Source of the DNA: Turicimonas muris
GTDB taxonomy: Bacteria; Pseudomonadota; Gammaproteobacteria; Burkholderiales; Burkholderiaceae_F
DNA length: 64,000 nucleotides
Assembly: GCF_002221595.1 (NCBI RefSeq)
Contig: NZ_NHMP01000001.1
Span: 248,001-312,000, forward strand
Direction: 5' to 3'
Shown piece after piece: positions 53,782 to 63,688 of the stretch. The position numbers and the translations under genes are program-made. Position 1 is the first letter of the stretch, and every line of letters begins with the position of its first letter. Below the pieces are notes generated by a model. The model was not told where the DNA came from, ran no database searches, and was given only the letters and a program-made list of their open reading frames with translations.

Positions 53782-53804
53782 TGGTGGGGCGGCGAGAATC
53801 GAAC
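53782..53804 (-). other. tRNA/tmRNA 3'-end-like sequence, probable attachment site
   Basis: Read on the minus strand, 23 bases give a T-loop (GTTCGATT), a T-stem and acceptor strand (CTCGCCGCCCC) and ACCA, followed by a terminator. There is no tRNA body upstream, and the spacing is one base short of a normal tRNA. This is the usual footprint left when an element integrates into the 3' end of a tRNA or ssrA gene. Confidence 0.6.
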
Positions 53805-54211
53805 TAATCAATAATTATCGGCTTTAAAGTCTGTAAATTTGTTTGGAACCATCAAAAAGACCATCATAAAAATCTCACTAGGTACGTACCCTTAGTGCTT
53901 TGTCTAATTCTTATTCTGACATTTTTCCTAACTCGGCTGAAAAAGCCCCGCAAAACCCCGCAAAGCCCCACAGTATTCTTTAAATTCAATGAGTTACATT
54001 TTTATTGTTTTGAATAAATCTACTTCGCATCTTTTTTGCTTCAAAAAATACAATTCTCTCGTAAAAACAGATTGCAACTTAGCATTTGATGATTAATTTT
54101 GTACTTTCTAAAAAGCGCTTGATTTGAGTCCCATTTACTTTAAATCAACTACATTTCGTAGCAATTTCTCTCTATTATGGAGTTACTAAAGCTTTATTTA
54201 AGGATAAGCAA
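53805..54211. other. Gene-free region between attachment-like site and autotransporter
   Basis: No coding sequence is supported. It contains the first copy of a 32-bp direct repeat (53923-53954) and an adjoining run of CCCCGCAAA-type repeats to about 53971, then AT-rich DNA likely to hold the autotransporter promoter. Confidence 0.5.
53923..53954 (+). repeat. 32-bp direct repeat, copy 1
   Basis: The sequence starts ttttcctaactcggctga and is identical over 32 bases to 57560-57591. After it, this copy continues with more CCCCGCAAA-like units. The two copies bracket a 3.6-kb segment with the autotransporter and a lipoprotein. Confidence 0.9.
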
Positions 54212-56794
54212 ATGAAAAAGTGGCGGTCAACTACTCTTTGTCTTTCAGGATACTTTGTTTTGACATATTTCAACTTAAATCCAGTTGCCTTTGCTGCTCC
54301 GGACGTAACGATTGACAGTGGGAAGCTGGTTATGCACGGAACATCTGCATGGATGAGCCACAATAAAAATGACCCTTACTTTCCTTGGGGTTCCGACGGC
54401 AAAGCGACATATGTCGATTCTCTCAATCGACAAAAAACTTTAGTTGTCAATGTCTCGGGTGATAGTTCTACTCCGAGGTATGTCCTTTTAGGGCGCTGGG
54501 ATACTGGTATTTCAACGGACGGTCAGGTTTCTCTTAATTTAGCAGGGAATTCTGTCTTGACGGCTTCTGTCTTTGCGGTTCGGAATGACAATCTCGATGC
54601 AAATAGTGGAATAGTTAGTATTAGCGGGGAAAGTGGAGCAGTCGTTTCAACAGAGATGGTTGTGGGAGGATTGGGCGGTCTCGGTTCTGACTTAAAGTTA
54701 AGTGCATGCGGTAATATCGTCTCGATAAGCGGATTAATAACCTTTAAAGGTACGAACGGAGATACTATTATTTCAGGCGCACAGGCTGCGAAGGTTCAAA
54801 ACAATAGGCTAACAGTTGACTCAGCAATTTTTGACTTAAAAGATACAAGTGAGAGCAGTAAAATTTTCGGAGGCCAAGGGACAGAGTACGCTGATTCTAA
54901 TAATTTAATTATTAAAGATTCAGGGAAAATTTCTGCTGATTTTTTAGTCGGAGGATATGCGACAAACATTTCCACTAGAAACGAAGTAAATATCATTAAT
55001 TCCACTGTAGAAACAACAGTTGTAGGCGGTCAATCCAAGAATAAAATAGTTTCAGAAAATACTGTCAACTTAAGTAACTCTAAAATTACAGGAAACGTTT
55101 ACGGAGGTTTATCTGTTCGCGGTTTAGCTAACTCTAACGTGGTTGAAATTCATGAGGGAACAGCGGTTACCGGCAACCTTTACGGAGGCTACTCAGGTGT
55201 AGGGGATGCTAATTCAAATACCGTCAAAATCTTTAGCAGTGCTAGTTTATCAGGAAGTGTCTATGGGGGATTCTCCGAGAACGGAGCCGCTTCATCAAAT
55301 AAAATTCATATTTCCGGTTCACCTGAGAACATTAATTTATCAAAAGTTGCTCTTTACGGTGGTAATCGTGGAACGGATAACTCATTGGAGATTGAAAGAT
55401 GGTCCGGTGTAGTCGAAGGGATTGACAATTTCAATCGTATATCAATAACTGATGTTGCATGGAGGAACGGCAACGCTGTCATTTTAGCTGACTTTGTACA
55501 AGATTTATCTGCAACTGATGTAATGGTAAAGATGCATAACGTTGACGGAAGTATGGTTTTTGATACTGCAATACCTAAAGGAAATTATCCAACTTTCATG
55601 TATCTAATTAGACCTAAGGATATAACAGCCTCTCCGGATTATAAAATTACTCAAAGAGGTTGGGTACAATCGCAGACTCTTTTAAAAAAACGAGCCGGAG
55701 TAATTACGGCGGGAAATGTTGCGCTTTTAGTTGTTGAACCGCAACCGGTTATGCCTGATCCGGTTCCTCCTGAAGGAGCGAATCCACGTCCTCCAGAAGT
55801 CACTAATCCAATTCCTCCTGAAGTTATTAATCCTCTTCCTCCGATAGACGAAATTTTTCCCGGCACGTCAGGAAATCGTCCTAATGAACAAGTCCATATA
55901 TTGAACGATTCAAGAGAAGCTTCTCTGAGCTTTGTTAATCAGGGTAATGATCATATGCTTAGTGTCTTGGATTCATTTTCTCTACATGATAGCGAAGGTA
56001 TACAAACTTTTTTATCAAGTTACGGACAAATCTCAAAATATAAAGGGAATGATTCTTTGCGAATAAAATCGGTTAGTGTCATAGCTGGGCTCGGAGATCA
56101 TTGTCAAATTGACTTTGGAAGTATTCAGTGGGGAGCGTTTGCAGAGTTTGGTTTCGGCAGTTACAAAACACATAACTCGTTCAGACATACAGAGTTGAAA
56201 GGCAGCGGGCACATTAAGTATTCAGGCCTCGGCTTTTTGGTTCGCTGGCATGCTCAAACTGGTCCTTATTTGGAAGGAGCAATTAGAGGCGGCAAATTAA
56301 AAACAACATTAAAAAATGGGATTATAGACACAGACAATTCAGCACTTTCCTACGGGTCGGGTTCCTTTTATTTTTCCGGGGTATTAGGAGCGGGTTATAG
56401 ACGTAAAGTCGAAGACAATACTTTTACTGCTGGCACTCGTTACATATATGGGGTGTTCGAAGCGGATGACTTAAATATTGGAGACAACAGCTATCATTTT
56501 GCTTCTGTTGACAGTCACAGAGTTCAACTTAATCTGAGCATTAGGCACGACTTCTCCGAAAAGCTCATAGGAAGGGCTACTTTGACGGCCGAACGGGAGT
56601 TTGCCGGCTATACTAAAAATTCTGTTGACAAGATAAGAAGCGATGGTCAAGGTTTACGAGGAAACACAGGAGCATTAAGCGTGGCTCTGCTAAACAAAGC
56701 CACTAAAAACTTTTCCATTGAGACACGTGTTCGGGGTTCTATTGGTAAGTGTGAAGGCATTAGTGCAAAAATTCAAGCAAATTACTATTGGTAG
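54212..56794 (+). CDS. Autotransporter with beta-barrel translocator (type Va)
   Basis: An 860-residue surface protein. A signal peptide (about residues 1-28, ending VAFAA) is followed by a beta-helical passenger with repeats centred on VYGGLS, LYGGYSGVGDANSNTV and VYGGFSENGAASSN (about residues 290-370). A proline-rich linker (about residues 508-550) holds PPEGANPRPPEV and two further PPEV units. The C-terminal 260 residues form the beta-barrel, ending in the aromatic YYW required for Bam-dependent insertion. It is probably an adhesin. It is alone with its own promoter region, next to an integration boundary. Confidence 0.86.
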   Translation: MKKWRSTTLCLSGYFVLTYFNLNPVAFAAPDVTIDSGKLVMHGTSAWMSHNKNDPYFPWGSDGKATYVDSLNRQKTLVVNVSGDSSTPRYVLLGRWDTGISTDGQVSLNLAGNSVLTASVFAVRNDNLDANSGIVSISGESGAVVSTEMVVGGLGGLGSDLKLSACGNIVSISGLITFKGTNGDTIISGAQAAKVQNNRLTVDSAIFDLKDTSESSKIFGGQGTEYADSNNLIIKDSGKISADFLVGGYATNISTRNEVNIINSTVETTVVGGQSKNKIVSENTVNLSNSKITGNVYGGLSVRGLANSNVVEIHEGTAVTGNLYGGYSGVGDANSNTVKIFSSASLSGSVYGGFSENGAASSNKIHISGSPENINLSKVALYGGNRGTDNSLEIERWSGVVEGIDNFNRISITDVAWRNGNAVILADFVQDLSATDVMVKMHNVDGSMVFDTAIPKGNYPTFMYLIRPKDITASPDYKITQRGWVQSQTLLKKRAGVITAGNVALLVVEPQPVMPDPVPPEGANPRPPEVTNPIPPEVINPLPPIDEIFPGTSGNRPNEQVHILNDSREASLSFVNQGNDHMLSVLDSFSLHDSEGIQTFLSSYGQISKYKGNDSLRIKSVSVIAGLGDHCQIDFGSIQWGAFAEFGFGSYKTHNSFRHTELKGSGHIKYSGLGFLVRWHAQTGPYLEGAIRGGKLKTTLKNGIIDTDNSALSYGSGSFYFSGVLGAGYRRKVEDNTFTAGTRYIYGVFEADDLNIGDNSYHFASVDSHRVQLNLSIRHDFSEKLIGRATLTAEREFAGYTKNSVDKIRSDGQGLRGNTGALSVALLNKATKNFSIETRVRGSIGKCEGISAKIQANYYW

Positions 56795-57057
56795 TTAGAA
56801 TTCTATGGGAGTGCGGAAGAAGAGAGGCGATGCACCCAAATCTGGGGCGCTTAACGCCTTTGTAAAGTTAATCCATATCATTCAAAGGGGTGTAACTCAA
56901 GGCACTTTTTTCAAATTGAAGAATTGCGCTGCATAATCGCAAGACGTTGTCTTTTATTTTTCCCTTTCAATAGTTGGTGGGAAAGCCGAATTTTAATTTT
57001 GCGAGAGAACCAATAAATCGATTCATGTGTATAAGTAAAAATCTTGAGGTTAGTGTA

Positions 57058-57414
57058 ATGAGAAAATCCTCCTTAGTTGCGCCCTTTGTTTCTCTACTGA
57101 CATCGTGTGCATTTTACTCCCCTTCTGGGCCACGACTTATTGGCGAGAAATACTATATGATCGGCGGCGAAGACTGTGCGTTATACAATCAAACCGAGGA
57201 ACAAAAAAACGGAGAAATTTCTTGCTATGCCCCTGATGGAAGATTTACAGAAGTTCGTCATCAAATGACTTTACGAGAAATACAGGCATGGGCATTAAAA
57301 CAACAAGTTGAAATAGAAAGACAAAAGCTTCAACAAATGCACGAAATTGCTAACAAAGCGAGACAAACTAGTTGTGTTCGGGTTGGTCATTTGCATAAGA
57401 GTTCATCTCACTAG
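57058..57414 (+). CDS. Small lipoprotein of unknown function
   Basis: About 118 residues. It begins MRKSSLVAPFVSLLTSC, a short signal peptide with a lipobox LTSC and Cys17. The mature part has two more cysteines (GGEDCALY, EISCYAP) and a helical region rich in Gln and Glu. The ATG at 57058 is chosen because GAGG lies nine bases upstream and the signal peptide begins there. No family recognised. It follows the autotransporter by 260 bases and may be transferred with it. Confidence 0.6.
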   Translation: MRKSSLVAPFVSLLTSCAFYSPSGPRLIGEKYYMIGGEDCALYNQTEEQKNGEISCYAPDGRFTEVRHQMTLREIQAWALKQQVEIERQKLQQMHEIANKARQTSCVRVGHLHKSSSH

Positions 57415-57559
57415 CCTTGAGTAGAAACTCTGAGCTTTCCCAGCAAGTTGGAAGAGAGACATGAGAATAAATATTGAGATACTCCCTCGACGCTTCTTTA
57501 TAGAAGCTTCGCTGGGTAGATCTTCTTAGGTTCTATTCCTCTCGTTTTTTAATTTGATA

Positions 57560-57591
57560 TTTTCCTAACTCGGCTGAAAAAGCCCCGCAAA
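57560..57591 (+). repeat. 32-bp direct repeat, copy 2
   Basis: Identical to 53923-53954. It ends about 100 bases before hsdR, thus separating the autotransporter segment from the restriction-modification operon. Confidence 0.9.
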
Positions 57592-57692
57592 GCCCTGCAA
57601 ATTATAGCGGTCATAAAAATTGAAGCTAAAAAACTTGCTTCTTTAATTAAAATGACCTCTAACAATGACTGAGATAGTCTCAAGAGGTTTAC

Positions 57693-60600
57693 ATGTCCAA
57701 AATATATGAATCAGATTTTGAAGAGGCGATTGTAGAAAAGTTAAAACAAGAAGGCTGGATGCATAGCAGAGGAGATGATATTAATCGCGGACTGGATGAA
57801 GCCTTGCTTACCGAAGATTTGAGAGATTATCTGGCAACCCTTCCCTTGCTTTCTCCTCTTACAGAGTCGGAGATACAAAGGATTATTGCAAACCTCAGAA
57901 ATACAGCCTCAACAACAGATTACTTAACCTCTCGAGCTGTGTTTCAGTTGATTCAAAACGGATTTACATTTGAGCGCGATGATACTTCTTTGCCTGCTAT
58001 CCATATTGATTACTTGAATTTTGACCGCACGGAAGGAAATATTTTCAAAGTAATTAATCAGCTGACAATGAGGGAAAGAGGTCAGGAAAGAAGGCCAGAT
58101 GTACTTTTATATGTGAATGGGATCCCCTTGTGTATTATGGAATTAAAGAACCCTTCGGATGAAGGGGCAACTGTTTTAAGTGCTTGGGAGCAAATACATA
58201 TTCGATACAAAAGGGATATTCCTTCTTTGATGAAGTATTGTGCTTTGTCAGTCGTTAGCGATGGCGGGGCTTCTTTGTTGGGAACACCTTTTTCTCAATT
58301 GGAGTATTACTACGCATGGAAAAAAGTCTCAAATGAGGAAAAAGCCTCTAAGGGATTGAAAGAAATCGACACGCTTATTCGAGGAGCCTTGAGTCCTCAA
58401 AGAATTCTTTCTTTACTAAGAGATTTTCTATTTTTCCCTGACATTAAGGAGGCTCAGCAAAAAGAACTGGAATTTGTTTGCCGCTATCCTCAATATTTTG
58501 CTACGCAAAAGCTTTACGCCAATATCCTTGCTCATTTAAAGACGAAAGAAGGGGGAGACGGTAAAGGTGGAACATATTTTGGCGCCACTGGTTGCGGAAA
58601 AACAATGACGATGCTTTTTCTTGCCAGATAGTTAGCCAAACGCACAAATCTCAACCCTACCATCCTCATAATCGTAGATCGAGAAGATTTAGAGACCCAA
58701 ACTGGTAAGCAGTTTATGGCTGCTACTGATTTTCTCGGCGATCAGTCAATAAGAGCAATCGCGAGCAGAGATGATTTAAAGAAGGAATTATCGGTAAGAC
58801 AAAGCGGTGGAGTTTTTATTACAACAGTTCAGAAGTTTTGTGAGGAAACAGGTCTTTTGTCTGAACGCTCAAATATTATTTGTTTAAGTGATGAAGCTCA
58901 TCGGACTCAGATAAGTTTAGGAAGGACTATTAAAGTCGATAAAGAGAAGAAAATAGTTTCAGAGCACAAGGGATTTGCCCAATTTCTTCATGACGCATTT
59001 CCTAATGCAACCTTTGTTGGTTTTTCCGGGACTCCCCTGGATGAAACTATTCAAGTATTTGGCGGCATCGTTGACAGCTATTCCATGCAGCAGTCTGTAG
59101 AAGACGGAATCACTGTTCCTCTTCATTATGAGGCTCGTTTAGCCCGAGTATTTCTCAATGAAAACCAAGTAAAAGAGATTGAAGATTATTACAGTGAATG
59201 TGCAGAGGATGGAGCAACGGAAGAGGCTATAGAGAAAAGCAAGCGTGCCATGTCAAGCATGGAATTAATTCTTGGAGATAAAGACAGATTAAAGAGACTG
59301 GCAGCAGATTTGACGACTCATTATGAAAACTTTATTTCTGAGAAACCCGATCTCGTTCAAAAAGCGATGATTCTTTGTTCGAATAGAACTATCGCATACG
59401 ATCTTTACAAGGAGATCGCAAAGCTGAAACCTGATTGGATTACAGAACGACGGGCGCCGGATGAGCTAAAGTTTCAGACGCCTGAACAGAAAGCAGAATT
59501 AGAAACACTGGATGCAATACCAAAATTAAACCTTGTTGCTACCCGTTCTCCCAACGATCCTAAAGAGATGTTTGAACTTTTGGGCGATAAGAAGCACCGT
59601 CAGAAGTTGGATAGATTGTTTAAAAACCCGAAGTCTAATTTCCAAATAGCCATTGTCGTGGACATGTGGATTACGGGTTTTGATGTTCCTTGTTTAGCTG
59701 TTCTCTATAACGACAAACCACTAAAGCGTCATACGTTAATTCAGGCGATATCGAGAGTAAACAGAAAGTATCCGGGCAAAGAGTTTGGGCTGGTTGTCGA
59801 TTACCTTGGTATTCGCAACAATATGAAAAAGGCGTTAAAAATATTCGACGATGGTAAAGAGATGGTCGACCCAGTGCGGCTCGACCCGATTGAAGAAGCA
59901 AAAGAGGCTTATAAGGTATTTGCAAACACGCTAATGACATTAAAGGAATTGTTCCACGAATTTGATGCTTCTAACTTCTTTAAGGAACAAGGCATTAAAA
60001 GGTTCGAGTGTTTACAGGAGGCAGAAGACTTTGTTCTCCAGCAGCCTCCAACCGGGGAGAAAGATTCTGATGGTAATGAGATAAGTTTTGTAAAGTTATT
60101 CTCTTCTTTAGTCAAGAGGCTCAGAGCATCTTATTCAATCTGCAAGAATTCGGAAGAACTAAGTGAGCAAGAGATCGACTGGGCCCACTTTTTTATGACC
60201 GTACTGAGTTTAATTGCAAAAACAACAGCAACCGGAATCAGCGTTGAAAAAATGAATAAGACGGTTGAATCGATGGTCCATGCTGCATTGCAATGTAATG
60301 GAGTTGAATCAGTTTTGAACGCAAAGAAAGCCGAGGAGATTTTTTCAGAGGGTTTTCTTAAAGAGCTCGAAGAACAAGTTAAACCCAACACCCGCTTTCA
60401 ATTGCTGGTGAAAATGCTCCAAAAAGAGATTCGAGAGTACGGCAAAACGAATGGACTGAAAGCTAGAGAATTTTCTGAGCGCCTAAAAGAGATAGTGGAG
60501 CGTTATAACAACAGAGATCATCTGACCTTCGCCGGTGAAGTAGCTACCGACGTGATTAATGACGTAATTGCACTTGCGACAAAAGTTCAGGAAGACAGAG

Positions 60601-60902
60601 TTTCTTTCCAAAAGCTTGGAATCACATTTGAGGAGAAAGCGTTCTACGATATTTTGCAATCCCAGAGGGAAAAGCATAAGTTTGAGTACTCTGAAGAGAA
60701 GATGATTAAGTTAGCCAGAGAGATTAAAACACTCATTGAGTATGTTCCGACAGCTAATTGGCTGGACAACAACAATCTGAGAAATCAAGTTCAATTCGAT
60801 CTGACTGCGCTTCTGTATGAGAACGGTTATCCCCCAGACTGGAACAGGGAAGTTTTTGAAAAGGTCATCGAGCAGGTCGAAAATTATAAGAAATATCAGT
60901 AA
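57693..60902 (+). pseudogene. hsdR: Type I restriction enzyme subunit HsdR, interrupted by an in-frame amber codon
   Basis: The frame spans 1069 codons, a full HsdR, but codon 313 is TAG (58629-58631), right after Walker A. Before it: the nuclease motif PDVLLYVNGIPLCIMELK (PD...ELK, residues 135-152) and GATGCGKT (about 297-304). After it, in the same frame: LAKRTNLNPTILIIVDRED, SDEAHRTQ (about residue 400), SGTPLDE and further helicase motifs, then a C-terminal domain for HsdM binding. HsdR is the motor and nuclease that cuts unmodified DNA. A CAG-to-TAG change (FLAR-Q-LAK) fits. Without suppression the cell would have methylation but no cutting. Start: ATG with AGAGG upstream. Confidence 0.88.
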
Positions 60903-60909
60903 GAAATAA

Positions 60910-62538
60910 ATGGCAGAGAAAGTAAAAAAGGTAAAAAAAACAAAGGTCGCAAAAGAGCTGAGCTTGGAAGATATTCTGTGGAACTGCCGTGATATATTGC
61001 GCAGTAAGGCTTCTCTAGCTACACGTAGAGACATCATTCTGACTTTGGTTTTTCTAAAGTTTGTCGGAGAGAAACGCAATCAGCAAAGAGAACTTATCTC
61101 TCAAGAGATAAGGGCCAGGAATGAAAAGAATAAAGTAATTGAGAGTAAGAGACCTATCCCTGAGGAAGCTTTCCTAGAGGCTGATTTCAGCTACCTAAAA
61201 AACGGAGTCTTTTCTCTTCCGACTGAGTGCCGCTGGGAGACTATTCTGAACATTGAATCCAATCAGCTTGCTTTAGCACTTGACAACATAGTAGCAAAGC
61301 TTGACCGCGAGGAAAAATCTCTGCGCGGGGCACTTCCGCAGAAAATTTTTACAGACTCCCGCATTGAAGGTAAAGTCCTTAAGGCGTTAATTGATGAAAT
61401 TAATAAGATTAGTTCCGAGAAATTTCATGAGAAGGACTTAATCGGACGAGTATACGAATATTTTCTCCAGGCTTTCTCAATTAATGCCGATAAAGAGGAA
61501 GGAGAGTTCTACACTCCGCACTCAATTGTTGAGTTGATATCTGCACTAATTGAACCCTATGACGGCACTATTTACGACCCATGCTGCGGGTCCGGGGGTA
61601 TGTTTATTCAGGCCGCAAAGTTTGTTGAAGCTCACGGCGGCAGAAGAGAGCATGTGACAGTGTTCGGACAGGAGAGTCAGCCTGAGACTTATCGCTTAGC
61701 CAAAATGAACTTAGCTGTACGCGGGATATCCGCAAATCTAGGAGAACTGCCGGTTTCTACGTTTTCGAGCGACCAGCATAGAACGCTTAAAGCCGATTAC
61801 ATCATGGCAAATCCTCCTTTCAATCTAAAAAAATGGAGGGAGAAACAAGAACTGTTATCTGATGTGAGATGGTCCGGTTATGGTGTTCCTCCTGTGGGTA
61901 ATGCCAACTATGCATGGATTCTTCACATGCTTTCTCATTTAGAGGTAACAAGAGGAGTAGCGGGGTTTCTTTTAGCTAACGGGGCATTAGGTGATGAAGA
62001 CTCTTTAGAGATAAGAAAGAAGCTCATTGAGAACGACAAGATAGAAGCCATTATTATTCTCCCGCGTCAGATGTTCTACTCCACGGATATCAGTGTGACT
62101 TTATGGATTCTCAATCAAAATAAGAAAGGCGGAATTTATCACAAGCGAAATCTCAGGAATCGTGAAGGAGAAATTCTGTTTGTCGATCTTAGGACTTGGA
62201 ATCAGAATAAGTACGAAAAGAACTTTGTCCAGTTTTCTGAGGACCAAATCCAAAAGATAGTAAGCATTTATCAGCAGTGGCAACAATACGGGTTGGACGA
62301 TTCAAAAGAGTTTGCGGCGCCGGAGTTGTATCGCTCTGTTTCAAAGAAAGAAATCGAAGAAAACGGGTATTCCTTAGTGCCCAGTCGCTACATCGAATTT
62401 GTAGATCGTGACCAAGATATTGACTATCAATCCATAATGAAGGAGACCTCAATAAAGGTCTCCGAGCTTCTGTGCCGACAAGCTGAAAATCAGGATGCAT
62501 TAGCGAAGGCGTTTAGGGAGCTTGGTTATGGAGAATGA
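60910..62538 (+). CDS. hsdM: Type I DNA methyltransferase subunit HsdM
   Basis: A 542-residue N6-adenine methyltransferase subunit. The SAM motif YDPCCGSGGMFIQ (residues 222-234) and the catalytic NPPF (301-304) are present. An N-terminal helical domain and YTPHSIVELI precede them. It methylates adenine in sites chosen by HsdS. It starts seven bases after hsdR, and its end overlaps hsdS. The frame is intact. Confidence 0.94.
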   Translation: MAEKVKKVKKTKVAKELSLEDILWNCRDILRSKASLATRRDIILTLVFLKFVGEKRNQQRELISQEIRARNEKNKVIESKRPIPEEAFLEADFSYLKNGVFSLPTECRWETILNIESNQLALALDNIVAKLDREEKSLRGALPQKIFTDSRIEGKVLKALIDEINKISSEKFHEKDLIGRVYEYFLQAFSINADKEEGEFYTPHSIVELISALIEPYDGTIYDPCCGSGGMFIQAAKFVEAHGGRREHVTVFGQESQPETYRLAKMNLAVRGISANLGELPVSTFSSDQHRTLKADYIMANPPFNLKKWREKQELLSDVRWSGYGVPPVGNANYAWILHMLSHLEVTRGVAGFLLANGALGDEDSLEIRKKLIENDKIEAIIILPRQMFYSTDISVTLWILNQNKKGGIYHKRNLRNREGEILFVDLRTWNQNKYEKNFVQFSEDQIQKIVSIYQQWQQYGLDDSKEFAAPELYRSVSKKEIEENGYSLVPSRYIEFVDRDQDIDYQSIMKETSIKVSELLCRQAENQDALAKAFRELGYGE

Positions 62539-63688
62539 ATTTGATGTTCTAATGGAGTCTTTCCCCAAAAGGAAACTTCGAGATTTCATAGAGCCAATAA
62601 ACAAAAGAAATAGTCATCTTCAGTATGGGCCTGAACTTATCGAAGGAGTAAATAATCTTGGAGAGTTTGTACCAACTAAGGCTCAAATTGAAAATGTTGA
62701 TATGAGACCTTATAAATTGGTCGAAAAAGGAGATTTTGTATACAACCCCTCTCGATTGAGCATTGGTTCTTTGGCTTACAGAAGAAATGGGAAAAAATGT
62801 ATAGTTTCCCACCTGTATGTTGTTTTCCGGATAAAGCCTGGGTTTTCGAATGTTTTACTTTCTGAATTTTTGTTGCTTTATTTCCGCAGAAACGAATTTA
62901 ATAGAATGGTTGACTACCACAATTACGGAAGTCAAAGAGCTGAGTTTGGGTTTAAAGATATCGGAGAATTCAAAATCCCGCTGCCTCCGATCGAGGTGCA
63001 GAGGGCGTACGTTAAAGCCTATCAGGGGTTGACTACGCTCATTGAACAGAATGAATCATTGGTCAAAGAACTTGAAAAGACTGCTCAGGCTTGTATTGTT
63101 GAGTGCCGCGAAAAGTGGCCGATGGTGGAGATTCGTCCTTATCTATCAAGTTTTGAAAGAAAAAACACAGACGGACGTGATCTCCCTTTTATGGGTATAA
63201 ATAGAGACAAAGAAATTGTTCCTACTACGGCAAATACAGAAGACATAAACCCAAAGAAATATTTGGTCCTAGAAAAGGGCGAGTTGGTATTTTCGGGGAT
63301 GCAAACGGGTAGAGATATCTGCATTCGCATCGCTCTATCTAAGTTTAGTTCTCCCGTGCTCCTGTCTCCGGCATATACAACATTTAAAGTTAAAGAAGAG
63401 AAAGGCCTTCTCAGCGAATACTTATTTTTGAACTTTAAGTCGAACGAAATGGATAGATTAGGCTGGTTCAAAAGTGATTCAAGCGTTAGAGCAAACTTGG
63501 ATTGGGAAAGGTTCTGCGAGATAAAAATCCCGCTGCCTCCGATCGAGGTGCAGAGGGCAATAGTTGCTTTATATAGATGCGCTGAAGAAGCCAGAAAAAT
63601 CGCATCAGAAGCAAAGGAACTTCTAAAAAAAGCTTGTCCGGCAATGGTTCAAAGCGCTGCTCATCATAAAACAGGAGTGATTCAATGA
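62528..63688 (+). CDS. hsdS: Type I restriction-modification specificity subunit HsdS
   Basis: About 386 residues. Two target recognition domains (about residues 10-145 and 205-325) are separated and followed by conserved helices. The same motif [11 protein letters not shown] ends each half, around residues 150 and 335. HsdS sets the bipartite DNA target. The ATG at 62528 overlaps the hsdM end by 11 bases; a TTG two codons earlier is possible. Its stop overlaps the fic start (ATGA), linking fic to this operon. Confidence 0.9.
   Translation: MENEFDVLMESFPKRKLRDFIEPINKRNSHLQYGPELIEGVNNLGEFVPTKAQIENVDMRPYKLVEKGDFVYNPSRLSIGSLAYRRNGKKCIVSHLYVVFRIKPGFSNVLLSEFLLLYFRRNEFNRMVDYHNYGSQRAEFGFKDIGEFKIPLPPIEVQRAYVKAYQGLTTLIEQNESLVKELEKTAQACIVECREKWPMVEIRPYLSSFERKNTDGRDLPFMGINRDKEIVPTTANTEDINPKKYLVLEKGELVFSGMQTGRDICIRIALSKFSSPVLLSPAYTTFKVKEEKGLLSEYLFLNFKSNEMDRLGWFKSDSSVRANLDWERFCEIKIPLPPIEVQRAIVALYRCAEEARKIASEAKELLKKACPAMVQSAAHHKTGVIQ
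62972..63006 (+). repeat. 35-bp direct repeat in hsdS, central copy
   Basis: The bases encoding [12 protein letters not shown] are identical to 63524-63558, including wobble positions. It marks the first conserved region of HsdS. Confidence 0.92.
63524..63558 (+). repeat. 35-bp direct repeat in hsdS, C-terminal copy
   Basis: Identical at DNA level to 62972-63006. The two copies lie 552 bases apart and bracket the second target recognition domain. Recombination between them would delete it or swap it. Confidence 0.92.
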
